A stretch of 60,675 nucleotides of DNA from the NCBI GenBank assembly GCA_027575765.1, contig JANBPT010000180.1:1-60675 (forward strand). Reading direction: 5' to 3'. Both the position numbers and the translations under genes were made by a program. A model generated the notes under the pieces. It saw only the letters and a program-made list of their open reading frames with translations, ran no database searches and was not told where the DNA came from. Of the stretch, positions 34,403 to 45,969 are shown piece after piece; position 1 is the stretch's first letter, and every line of letters begins with the position of its first letter. The stretch is from Tieghemiomyces parasiticus. Taxonomy: Eukaryota; Kickxellomycota; Dimargaritomycetes; Dimargaritales; Dimargaritaceae.

Positions 34403-35218
34403 CCCCCTCCTCCCCTAGAGAACCCGGTTTACTTATTTTACATAGCTGACAGAAAATCGATTTCATCAATACACGAGTGACATGACATAATTTGGTTTGG
34501 AGAGGGAAAAGTGCAATATCGACGCGGGGATCGTCGGGGTCATTTAATGAGTTTTATCAATTCACCCAGCCAATACCGCCGACGGTCGAATTGGAAGCGC
34601 GGAACGTAGTCTTTACTTCCACCCAACTGTGCACCCCTATCGGGCAGGTGGGGGGAAGAGTTGAAAAGTCAGATGAAGTTAGGATTTTAATCTAGCGGTA
34701 TTGGATAACACTGGTTCCATGTAGTACATTGCGTACGATGTGGAGGGTGAAGAAAAAAAGAGACATGAAACGATAGAAAGTCGGATGTAAGAGGGTTGGA
34801 TAAAAGTACAATGCATTGTAGGCGAGGTGGCGTGCTGAGGGGATTGGAAAACAAAAAAAAGGAGGAAGGGCGATGCGAAGAGAGAAAAGATGATGAATAA
34901 TACAGCAGACTCATTGTATCAAAAGTGCCACATGGCATATCGAAAGGAGCCTAAGAGAAAAAAAAAAAAAGACAGGCGCCTCGGAAATGGTGCTGTGGCA
35001 GTAAACTGAAAGAAAAGGAGCTGGCATCCGTCCTCCGATTTAATCGGGTACTATGAGGGGAGGATAATGCAGCCAAATCCCTTGCTCCTCACCAAAGGGA
35101 CAACAACAGCTTGAATCGACGGTAGTGAAACGACTTTGTATAATCCCGGAGTCCGGCTATTACGCTTCCCAAGGTATAGAGGGTGGTGTGCGGGAGTGGG
35201 CACCTCGCGCGGCACCAT
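34403..35218. other. Convergent 3' interval, no gene
   Basis: This lies between the stop of the RG-repeat gene and the stop of DBF4 and would hold both 3' ends. It is AT-rich with A-runs (for example 34952-34970). No frame with domain content is seen. Confidence 0.5.
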
Positions 35219-38200
35219 CTACGTGGAGACACGCGGCCGCGCGCAACCAGCCAGCAGCGAGTCCAGGTCGTTAAAGTGGCGGGCATTACGGGCGTATTTG
35301 CGGTGCAGGTCGGAAGCGATATGATCACCGAGGTGGTCGTACTTGAGTCGGCAGTTCTCGCAGTACCCGGACTTGGCGGCCGGCCGGGCAGTGGATTTGC
35401 TGGCCGACACGATCGGAGGGTTGAGGACCGGGGAGGGAACGGCGGTGGCGACAGGGTTGGCGACGGCTGTGGGCGTAGCGGCCTGCAGGGGGAGCGGCGG
35501 GTGCTTGAAAGGCGAGACGGTCGCGGTTGAGCTGCCGGATAGAACGGTAAAGTAGCTACCAGGGAGCGTCGGGGGCGTCAGCACGGCTGGCGGGGTGGGG
35601 AGGAACCCGGAATTGGGTGTGGCAGTCGAGCCGTGGGGGCTTGCGGCGCGGCTGGTGGCCCGTGGGGTGGCGTACAATGGGAGCGCCTTGGGGTCCTGTA
35701 GGGCCGGTAGGATAAACTCAGCAAGCGGGGACGGCGCGGCGGTGACCCGTTGCCGCTTGGTGATGGGGAATAGTGTGTCCCAAGTGTCCTCAACGGGGCG
35801 GCGGCGGGAATCCTGGGCCGTTGGGGTGGTGTGGCCGGGGGTCAATGTATAGGTGGAAGAGGCCGGTGGCAGCAAATGAGAGCAATGGGACGTGGAGCCG
35901 GCGCTGTTGGAACGGCCTCGGCCCATATGGCGAATACTGCGTAGCACAGGGCTGTCAGCGGTAGGCGGGGTACGCAGCAGGTCGGTCTGGCGCGGAAGGT
36001 CCTTGTAGCGTATGTAGGGACAGCGGCCGGCGGGTACGTCGTGCATATCGGGCCAAGCTGGCTCGGCACCCTCCTTAGGGGGGCTGTACTCGCGGAGGGC
36101 AATGGGGCGGTGTTCTTGGGTGGTATCCTCCACCAGCAGGTAGTATTGCTTCAGGTAGCGGGCGTCGGGGCGGTCGGTACCGGCCGGCGGCATAGGCTGG
36201 AGCGGCCGGAGCGGGTAGAGCAGCTGGGATGGGTGGGACAGCATGCCGGGCGGGGCCGGACGGGGGTGGTAGGTCGGGGGTGCAGGAAGGTACCGCAGGA
36301 GCCGGTCAGTAAGGTAGCTGAGGGGCCAGACGTGGCGGTTCCACAGTTGGGCCAAGGCAACGAGCGAAGGAGCGGCGGAGACAAGCGAACGGTGGTCGGA
36401 GACGACGACGTGGGTCACGCGGGCCGAAAAGTACGGTTCAATAGTCTACGTGAGGGGGAAAAGGACGGCAGAAGTGGTTGGAGGGTCGAGTGTATCATTA
36501 GGGTTGTGGAGAAGGGCGAGAAGTGTAGAGAGGCACGAAGGTTAGTGGTGGTCAGAGCGGGGGGGTTTAGGGGTGGTGAGCGGTCAAGGCGAGTCGGCAA
36601 GTAATATTGGGAGGTGGCGAAGTGAAAGATGCAGAGAGTATGGAGAGGATAGAAGGGCAGATAAAGCTGGAGACCGCAAGGTGGCAGAAGTAAAGAAGGA
36701 ATGGGGCGGTGGCGGCCGGGGGGCCAAAGAGGCGGTGAAAAGGGAGGGGGAGCCGAGTGTGCAGAAGTTAATGAACGCGAGTGGGTCCTTGAACAGGCGA
36801 CTGGGTGAGATATAAGAGTGTTGGGTATGGCCACGTCGCCCTGGCGCACGCAAGTGCAGACTTCAGCCTCCCACCACCCCCAAACCGGTCGCGCCAATTC
36901 ACACCCCGCGACTGGTTCCAGTTGGAAGGTGCGTGTGTGAGTGAGGAGCGACAGACCGCCCGAGGTTATGAAAAGTGAAGGATGCGAGAAAAGGGGGGAG
37001 GGTGTGAATGTGTGTGACCTCAAGCCTACGGCCCATCCAGTCTGCCGCCGATCCCCTAAGGGTTCACCGGGTTTCGGCGTGACCTGGGCCCAGGCTGTGG
37101 TGGACGTGCAATACCTCCCGGTTTGCTCCCGCCGCCGTTTCTCGTCCAGACCCCGCCCCTTTGCCACACCCCTTGCGAGCTGCGCAGACTGGACGGCTAA
37201 CTGCCGTGGGATGCTTACCCGCCACCCGTCGCAGCCCCGTTGATTAGGATGGGCCTAAGGCATTGCGGCTAAGCAAGTGGCGAGGGATGGTAGCCAGGGC
37301 TGGTGCAGGCCGCGGCGGAGATCCAGGTTTAGAATCGGGTATCGACGGCCATGCCGTCCCGCAACGACCCAATCAACAAGTGTGAGGGCGTGTGTACCAC
37401 CATCGGGAAATCGGAGATGGGCACAGTGTGGGAAATACCACAGTGGCTAGACGGTGACAGGTTTCCATCAGTAGCCAGAGGTACGCAATCCGCTGACCCA
37501 ATATTGGGAAAATGGCTCGGAAAGACACCGGGCCAAACACAACGTCAGGTGGGGGAGACCAAGGCGAGAATTGAACAAGGCCAGCAACCGGCACCGGGTT
37601 GGGTGAGCCAGTCGGCTGATAGGTGGTGAGAAGAGAGATGTCGTGACTTATTAGCAGGTAGGGGAGGGAAAGACAGGCCCATTTCGCGCAGCAGACCAAC
37701 GGTAGTGCAGGGCGGATAGCAAATAAGGGACGGCGGCTAAGGGAACACGGCCTTGCAAGTCTGCCACGCCGCCATCCCTCACCACAGTCGTGGTCGGGTT
37801 TTCCCAGTGGTAACCCTCCTCCCCAATGCGGATAAGCCTCGACATGCAGTACGATGTCTCCTCTCCATACTCGCCGCTAAGCTTGGCCCACGCGTACCTC
37901 TCTCCGCGCCGTAGGAGTAGCTCGCCACGCAAGCGCCACGGGCGATCGAACAGTGGGCGGAAGCGAAGGCGGACAATTGGAAACTTGGGCAACAAAGGCA
38001 CAGAAAGGTGAGAAAACGATGGCTAGATGCATGCCCACTGTGGACAACACAAGCACACACAGACCAAAAAAAAAGGCTCGATCCCTCAACCAGAGCGGGT
38101 GTGCTACACAGAGCGCAGGCAAGTTATTGCAACTGGACACTTACCCCTCCGAGGTACTGGATCTGCTGGCTGATAGCGGACACGGTAGGGAACGCGATGT

Positions 38201-38501
38201 CTTCAAAGCAGAAGGTGTAGGACGGGAAGGCCTGGCGGTAAGCTTCCAGGCTCCAGTCGGCACCGGTGGGCTGTTCGGTCGGGTGAGAAGTTGAGTAATA
38301 GAGTGCCGCGGGAGTGGGGAGTGTGTCACCGGCGTAGGTTACGGGCCACCGCACGGCAGCGTTATTGGTCGAGAGGAGGGGCACCGGGGCGATGGCGGAC
38401 AGCCGGGGCAGTAGTTGTGGCTGTGAAGGGTATGCGTGGTGCAAAGGCTGGGGTTGTAGCCCGCGGTGGGCCGCGACGTAGGCAGTGGACTGGGCGTCCA
38501 T
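35219..38501 (-). CDS. DBF4: DBF4-type regulatory subunit of Cdc7 kinase
   Basis: Two exons, 38501-38145 (119 aa) and 36445-35219, give 527 aa; the 1,699-nt intron is phase 0 (GGG|GTAAGT...CACGTAG|ACT). DBF4 activates Cdc7 to phosphorylate MCM and fire replication origins. Motif N (BRCT-like) is split by the intron: YTFCFEDIAFPTVSAISQQI and QYLGG end exon 1, and TIEPYFSARVTHVVVSDHRS opens exon 2, together forming the GG...F...VTHVV core. Motif M is at about residues 218-265 (QYYLLVEDTTQEHRPIALRE, then CPYIRY). The C-terminal DBF zinc finger is at about 480-520: YCENC, then HIASDLH (C-x2-C, H-x5-H), then FNDLDSLL. Sequence between motifs M and C is disordered and Pro/Thr-rich. The exon 1 ATG has an acceptor-like CCAG just upstream, so a leader intron is possible. 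Confidence 0.9.
36446..38144 (-). other. 1.7 kb intron of DBF4
   Basis: A consensus donor GTAAGT and acceptor CACGTAG, with a pyrimidine-rich 3' part on the minus strand. It is several times longer than other coding introns here. An open minus-strand stretch (38001-37651, containing LSGEYGEETSYCMSRLIRIG) lies inside but has no ATG and no recognised domain. Confidence 0.75.
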
Positions 38502-41500
38502 GGGTGGTGCTGGATAAGTCGGTGGATGCTAAGGTCACCTATGTGTGTACACAGCGGTCGGCAGAGTAACTGGGGAGTTGGGGCGGCAGAACAGTGCGAT
38601 AGAAGACGGCAATACGAGTGGCTGGTCAAGTACAAAACAATACGTGATAGCGAGGAGAGTCTAAAGGATGGACCGATGCGTGCAAACGTGGAGGGCCAAG
38701 AGGAGTGAGGTCATAGATATAATCGAGAGAAGTAGTGCAGTATAGCAAAGGTAGCAGGCAATCAGGTAGGTCTGAATTATGGGCGTGAATGGCCGGTAAC
38801 GAAGGGACAGCGACGGCCGAGGATTATATATATCGAGATTTCCATGTACCAATAGTGACGTTGGAGACACAGGGCCAGAAGTATTCGTTGGTAAGAGGCG
38901 CGGTGGCACGAGGGGGGGGGAAGGGGAAGGTGTGCAGGGTGGGAGAGTGGGCGGCAGCAGGCAGGACAGAGGGGAGGGAGGCAGAGAGAAAAGAGGTTGA
39001 ATAACGAGTGCCCGTACGTAGCCAATAAAGTCCGGCGATAGAAGGCGGCGGTGTTGGATGTGGACCGGGTACCGTTGAAAGGACCACCAGGCCCCACCAT
39101 CGTACGCACGCCTGTCTTCTCGCTTCAGCCATGCAGGTGACCCAGCGGGCCGGAAAAAGGGCGGCTAAGCGGGAGGCAATCCCACGGCGGACGCAGGCGT
39201 ATACTTACATAGTGATGCGGAGAGTGGGGAGGTTGGGATACAGAGGGCGCGGGGAGCGGACGGAGGTGATAGGATGTGTTCAACGCCTTTGTACACACGA
39301 GGACACACATACACACGCCAAGGAACCTCCGATGTGGACAAAGGGCGAGTGAGTGGAGGAGGAGGGGCACAGAGTGGCTGGTCTATAGCAAGACCTAAGG
39401 GAAGGTGTAACGAAGTGATGATAGTGGCGGTTGGAAGAGCTTGGGCGCCAGCGTGACGTGCAAGAGCTATGGCAGGCGGTGGTTGATGGTGAGAGGATAA
39501 TGTATGTAAAGACGGTGACGGTCACATAGAGGGAAAAAACGTCGATTGGGAGCGAGCGAGAGGGGTAGGTTGTGTAGTGGCGCTTCGTTCAGGAAGGAAT
39601 AGGGTCGGATAGACGATAAGGGCTTTATCCACGGGTGCGGCGGGTAAGAATAGCGGCGGAGGGGTATACAGGACTTATATATATATATATATACCTCGGT
39701 ACAGTCGCTATGGAATAAGGGCCGCGTCAATTGCCAGAGTGCGAGGCGGGAACCGTGACACCGAGCCCGTCTAAAAGAAAAGGGGATGAGTTAACTAGTA
39801 GGCGGGAATCGGGAATGCAGGAGCGGCAAGCGGCTGATAGCGGGAAGGGGCGGGTGCTTGATGGAAAGCAGTCTACAGACTTGTGTCCAAAGGGATAGCT
39901 GGTGATGTCGCACTAGGGAAAGGGAACACAAGGGGGATGTGTGTGGGTGTGTATGTGTGAGGAAGGATGGGGTCAAATGGTTAGGTCAAGCGACATTTGA
40001 GCGCAAAAGGAAACGATAAACTGTGGAAGTAGCCGACGCGGATGATAAGAAGGGGGGAAGGTATGCGAACCTCAGCATAAGGGACCTCATGAACGGGTCA
40101 AGGGGTGCGTATTCAATGGGCTGAAGCACTAGGGCCGCGAGGGGATGGGTAGTAGGACTGGCCTAGTACGTAGAAAGGCAATATGTGCAACTGGCGGAGA
40201 GTGCGAGTTCTGACCCGGTTGGGTCGTGTCAGCAGTACTGGTCACCACTGCCAATGGCTGTTACTAGGAGAAGGGGAGGTCGGGAGACCCGGATATACAG
40301 TTGATGGAGACGATGGCTCCAGACACAGCACGCGTGTGTCGTAAATACGTTGGCCCGAATGGAAGGTCACCGGATGACGGCAATGTAGGATAATGACAAT
40401 AAAAATGGGTGGGGCCGCTTGAGTCTAACTCACGAGCGGGCCGCAGATGGCGAGACACGACGACCAAGCCCCTCGTGGTGCCGATGGATAATCGGGAAAG
40501 TCAGTAATACCAGGTGGCGGTCAACAGTGACAGTGGTCAATGGACACTGGTGGTGCAGCGATTGCCTAGCGCGGAAGGTGCAGGAGAGACAAGTCAGTAG
40601 GCAGGCTAGCGAACCGCCGGCCGCTAGACGTTGTCAGGGGTAGATGTGTGGAGTAGTTGAAAGTGATGAGGTAGATGATTGAAGAAATAGGCTAGGACGT
40701 GATATCGTACAGAGACGAGGAAGGCCAGAGGCGGGGTATCGATGGGGGGCAGGGGGAGGGGGACAAGGCTACGGAAGAAGGCGCGTGCGAAATGTAGCAG
40801 TGTACAGCGGCGAGTGAAGGATAGTGTCAACGTTGGTCTGTGAGACCGTTTCGAGGCGTACGTGTATATTTACAAGGTCTGGGTGCGAGTGGAAAGGATT
40901 AAAGGTGGAAAGGGGGAAAAATTGTGATGGCGAGTTGAGCGAGATGGGTGAGAGAAAGAGAGTGAGAGAGACCTATGATACAATGTCGGCTCGGGGCGTC
41001 AGGGGCCAAAAGGAAGGTCGATGGATAGTGAGGGGTCAGGGCTTAAAACATGGCAGGGCGTGCTGGAACGGCAGCGCTTGTGAAGCAGTGCGTCGAATGA
41101 GGCGCGGGAATCAGGTGAATATGAGGCTGGCAGAATATCGCGGCTTTTCTAGTTTATAAGGACGAAAATATCAAAAGGTAGATATGAGGAAACATGTCAA
41201 GGAGAAGATACTGCGGTCGTGGAAAATGAAACTGTAGAGTGTAGTCCAGGTGATACCAATATGGAATAGACCGCGGGATTTAGTGCCGGAATAGCAAACT
41301 AGATACGGTGCAGGTATCCGGTGCTATTTATAAACCGATAGTATGGGCAAGAAAAGTGTTTGTGAGGCACCCAAATACATCATAAAAAACATGGGCGGCC
41401 TTGCCACCAGTAAATCATGGGTGCAAAATGGTGAGTGATAGTTGGCAATCTCAAGCTGGGAGAGCGGGCAGATAGGGCCAGGTAAGGGTAGGGGAAAAAG

Positions 41501-44286
41501 GATGGACGACGGTGGGTCCAAAGAATGGGACTAGCCCACTCGCCGAGACGAGCTTGATCAACTTCTCCTTCATTCGGCACATCGTTCACGATCTAAGAGA
41601 CGAATAGCGTTTCATAAAGTGATAGGCGGAAAAGTGACCGCGGAAAGGCGGGAGGAGAGGCCGTTGCAACCAAGGGTCCACCACCGCTAGCGCTCAAGAT
41701 ATGCCAGGCCGTTTTACGGCGGCGTTATGGCTTTGGTTTATCCCCTCCGCTTGACCTCTCTAGCTGGTTCTACGCCATACCAATCATCCATATGGCTGTG
41801 GTCCCCGTAATATTCATCGTAAGCCCCCCCCTTTCCTTCCCACCCGCCCATTCGCACTACCATGGACATTGTGGCGTTAGCTGCGGGTGGAATGTGGGTT
41901 AGTGACAAGAGGAACAGCCCGACCACAGTCGTTTACTGCCCACCTGCGTATGAGCAAATTCCTATAAAAGGTTTGGTAGACAGGTGGTGAAGGTATGGTG
42001 GGGTAGGGCAAAGAAAACAGTAGTGGCACTCTTGCCATCGGATGTACCATCTACGGCCGCTACCTCTAGAGCTCAGGGGATTCCGGGGCGCTCTCTTCCA
42101 TTCCCCAGCTTCGACTACACCTTCAGATATATCGCAGTCGAAGCGGGCCAGGTGGGCGGCACAATTAGATAGGCACATATGGACTAAAGATGGCGAGCAC
42201 CTGTTGCTCCATTCCGTTCGCTGGTGAGGGAAGGGGGGGAGGTGCTCTCAATCCTAGAGATCGATATTCGCCACCTACCGCCGATACCGATGAACACCTT
42301 TAGTCCACTCAACAGCTCAGCCATAGGTAAATCTATTTACTCTCTTCCCTCCCTCAGGTCATCCCGCATGTGCCTGCCCGAAAAATACCGCCTGTCTTAC
42401 GTAAAGCTACGCCACTTCGCGCCGCTCCTGTACCTCCAGATCGGAGTGGTAAGATTTGCACATCCGGTCTGTTTTGTGCCAATATGAGATAGGGAGAGGA
42501 TAAGGAATAGAGAGAGAGCGAGGGATATACCATAGCGGAGACCAACTGGTAGTGAGGCTAGCCTGTCAGTTAATAGGCCAGTATCCACCGGTCAGCGCAT
42601 CCAATTCGACTCATACAAGAGTTCTTAGAACCTCGTTCTTCTGATTTAGGACGGGGGCGACGGGCCCTGGCATTTCATCTGGATTGTCTTTGAGTCATTG
42701 GGCTATTACGTAGGGGAGGTAAGCGGTGACACAGACAACCCATAGTAACTCCTGGATACGTTAGCTAGTAGCAGTCCCGCGTAGGCATTCGGCTACTACC
42801 TGCCTTGGAACATTCTGCACTTGGTCCATGGCTCGGTGGAAAATAGAGGATGGCCCCTTCAGCTTACTACCTCCCCCCCCTTTGCGGATGCACTGGGGCC
42901 CATTACAGGCCAGTCCGAAAGACTAGGATGTGGCGTGTACGGGCCTGCAGTTTTTTTTAAAAAAAAAATAGTCGTAGGCGACCCAGGAGCACAGTATGTG
43001 TCTGTTTGGCCACTTTAGTGCATTGATAGCGCACCTGGATGGATAGGCGTACCATACAACAAGTATTTTCTGCGACTTGGGCCCATGGCAACGGTACCTT
43101 AGCTCCTAGTTAGCAAGTATATATCGAGGGGTATACGACCTATGCATCAATATCTTTACCACCTAAGACAGCATACTAAAGAAGGGCTCAGCCGTAGGGC
43201 GCAGTTAGCGTGATGGGTCTGTAGGTTTCCCGGAATAGACGGATATCAGCAACGAGGGCACCTAATGTTGAAATCGGAAGAGTCCGTTGGCTCATTACAA
43301 GTGCGAAGTCGACTGCGCCAATGGCCAGACAAGAAATGTCAATAAAGGGGAGTCGGACCTCTTACTGCGCAGCTTTACTCATTGGAAAAAAAGGGGGCAT
43401 AGGGGCGGACCATCCTTGCCGATTGATTTTCACCCACCCAGCCACCCGCAAGGTCGTCATGTGGGAGTTAAATCCCCCATCCCAATACATAAACGCAATG
43501 TCGGTGACATTGAGAGACAAAGACGGAAGTGGATCTCCATGGTCAAAGTTTAGTCCACTTGTACTGGACGAGAGAGAGACAGAGAGAGGATGTGAATTTC
43601 GATCATTCGGGCTTCCCTCCTCCCTCCCTCTTCGCTACGATCTCTGTTCCAGCTTTGCCCCTATCCAGCCCGTCGATCTCACACCACGTAATATCCCCCT
43701 AAAGTTTGAATGAATTGTGGATAAAAATCCCAATTGTCGGGTCGCGCCAGGCCCCGACTGCCCTCGCAGTCCCTTTGTGTAGTCCCAAATGTCGTATTGC
43801 AGACCTGACCGAGATCAGGTTAGATGATACGGGGCCTCCGGTTGATATCGGCCATCCTCCATTGCAACGATCCAACCCACTCCTCTATTATCCCGACAGT
43901 GCACCTCTACATCCATGTATCAATATTAGGAACCCCGTATGGTTAGTTAAGTCGATTTAATTACAACTCCAAAGCGGAGTGTAGAGAATGCGCATACTAT
44001 GCTGTTTGGCACAGCTGGACAGAGCTATAGGCTATCAAGTCACAACAGGCACCAGCTTAGGGAGAGTGGATAAGGGAAACTTGGAAGGTAGTGGCTGCGT
44101 GGGGATGTTAGGGGGTAGCTCTCCGACGGGGAAGGATGTGGTGGTAGTTGTTCTGGTTCTGTACGTTACACGACCCGCGACCCTGTGAGCCCCTGTAGCG
44201 GCCTCGGAACTCTCCACGTAAGTTTTGGCCTACAAGAGCGCTTCCCTCGTGTGTTAAATGTAAGGAAAGAGCGTGAGGTATCACTC
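38502..44286. other. Large gene-poor region
   Basis: Nearly 5.8 kb without a recognisable gene. From 38.5 to about 41.6 kb the + strand is purine-rich, so the minus (DBF4 sense) strand is pyrimidine-rich. A minus-strand donor (CACTAT|GTAAGTATACG, about 39,209) and an acceptor near 38,510 could bracket a DBF4 leader intron. Exon-like pieces on + occur at about 42,290-42,440 (PPIPMNTFSPLNSSAI, then VPARKIPPVLRKATPLRAA after a CCTCAG acceptor). An ATG frame at 43,321-43,713 (130 aa) has no recognised domain. None is strong enough to call. Confidence 0.4.
39676..39693. repeat. (TA)9 microsatellite
   Basis: A perfect alternating TA run in purine-rich surroundings. Confidence 0.9.
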
Positions 44287-44520
44287 TTATTGATCCGACT
44301 TTTGACCTCCGTTTGCAATTTTATCCATAGCTCTCTGTGCCAGACCATCAGCAATTCCTGTGGCCACCGTGGTACCAGCATCACGAAGTGTTGGCGAGCG
44401 ATGGAGTCTGCTCCCCAACCTCCTTAGCCTACTTGACTTAGTGGCTGCAGCCTCGGCATGGGTCGCGAGAAGAACCGCGGAGAGCAGAGCCAGAGTAATG
44501 GAGAAACGGTTGAAGAGCAT
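44287..44520 (-). CDS. Small secreted cationic protein
   Basis: A 77-aa frame from an ATG. The first 24 residues (MLFNRFSITLALLSAVLLAT then HAEA) form a textbook signal peptide with an Ala-rich cleavage site. The mature part of about 53 residues opens with a basic stretch (TKSSRLRRLGSRLHRSPTLR). It continues with an Ala/Gly segment that could be an amphipathic helix (TTVATGIADGLAQRAMDKIA). It has no Cys. A TATA-like element lies about 200 nt upstream. Small secreted proteins of this kind are often effectors, antimicrobial peptides or wall proteins; I recognise no family and the role is unknown. Confidence 0.6.
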   Translation of the reverse strand: MLFNRFSITLALLSAVLLATHAEAAATKSSRLRRLGSRLHRSPTLRDAGTTVATGIADGLAQRAMDKIANGGQKSDQ

Positions 44521-44716
44521 GGTGAGAATGGGCAGCGTAGACAAGTGAGGGTGGGGTGGAGGTAGAATGTGCTAAGTGGAGGTGTTGGAAACGGTATTGA
44601 TACTAACGGCGTGTAATGCTGTGGTGGTGAGTATGCGGTGCGGTGCATATGCAGTGGATGAGAGGAGAAGAAAGTGAAGATATTTGCGAGGAAGGGAGGG
44701 AGGAGGACCACGCTGC

Positions 44717-44724
44717 TTCTTATA
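44717..44724 (-). promoter_or_regulatory. TATA-like element of the small secreted protein gene
   Basis: TATAAGAA on the minus strand, 197 nt upstream of the ATG at 44520. Confidence 0.4.
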
Positions 44725-45969
44725 TCTAAGCGGAGATGCCGGTGGCCTCCGTCATAAGGCAGGAGCAGGCTTGTGCGGTGGATTAACCCTCCTTCCCTCT
44801 GGTGAAGGGATGTGGGGCAAGGCCAGTTTAGTATCGGAAGCATGGCACTAAGCCTCCACATCCTCTTTGTTATTGCGGTGAGGGAGAGATGGGTCTACGT
44901 GGCAATGCCCACGGCTCCGTTGGTGGGTGAAGGCCACAAAAGGCCGGAGAGAGGATGTCGGTGTGAAGAGGAGTCTGGTTAAAATATTAAGCGGCCAATC
45001 AATTTACACCAGGGTAATGGGTATTGATACAAAGGATCGGTTCAATTTAATGTGTAATTGGGCCCGAGACAATGGTTGGTGTACACTAGTCCGAAGAGAA
45101 AACAATCCAAGTCTTTATATTAAAAAGGTGTTGGCGGGGCTGCACGATAATTTGCTCAGCCAGTGATGGCCGCCAGCAGCCCCTCTTCCTCCCTCCATCT
45201 TTGCCCATCAACGCCCACACAAGGTTAAAGCAGCAGGCCGCATAGTGGGGAGTACACTTGGGTGGCACCCTTCTTTGTGGTCATTACTATAGCATCAACT
45301 TTGACATGTCGGGTGGAAGAGCATTTAACCCCGCTTCGGTCAGACCTCAGAGTTTAGGTTATAGTGGGGTGTGTATTGCGCTGGATATTATAACGCCGTA
45401 TCCAATGGCCTGCGAATTGGAAAAGGTCGATGTCGTCGCTACCGGCAGCCTCAAGGCGGTGGGTCGTTTATATCGAAATCATCGAGGCCAAAACAAATGA
45501 GAAAGAGGGGCACCAGGTTGGTAATGGTACCAGATACAGGCTGATGATTATATTATATTCTTTGTTGGGAAGCTAGGCTTTAACATGAATCCATTTATCC
45601 AAAAATAATCATAATTGATGTGACCGTTCGATGGTGCTAACGAAGGCATTACATGGACGTGGCTATACTGGTTTCCGGGTGGGAGCCTACGGGCCTGTGG
45701 CCAATAGAGGTTACCCATAGACTCCTTTTATCAGCATGGATAACCCCAGCGTAACCGACGGAATAGGTTACCATATTTAAGATTGCGATTGGAACGAACT
45801 ATATTAATGCGTTGGTGTTGTTACAGCTGAAGTTAAGACGGTATACGGAGAACATAAAAAAAATAGCGGGCGAGGGCGATGGGTATCGAGATGTATCGGT
45901 CGAATAAAACTAAAAATGGAGTGCTGGGTTCCAATCTCTCGTCAAGGGGCCAAGGGTCACCGGGGCAAT
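44725..45969. other. Intergenic, no supported gene
   Basis: This holds the upstream flank of the small secreted protein gene and the 3' flank of the TBC gene. Frames at 44927-45166 and 45258-45500 (+) have no ATG at their start and no domain. Confidence 0.45.

Noticed and set aside
36415..37167. 250-codon minus frame joined to the DBF4 exon
   Set aside because: It is the pyrimidine-rich 3' part of the DBF4 intron; the BRCT motif fixes the acceptor at 36446.
37651..38001. Protein-like minus frame inside the DBF4 intron
   Set aside because: It begins at GTG with no ATG, has no recognised domain, and is not needed to complete the BRCT motif.
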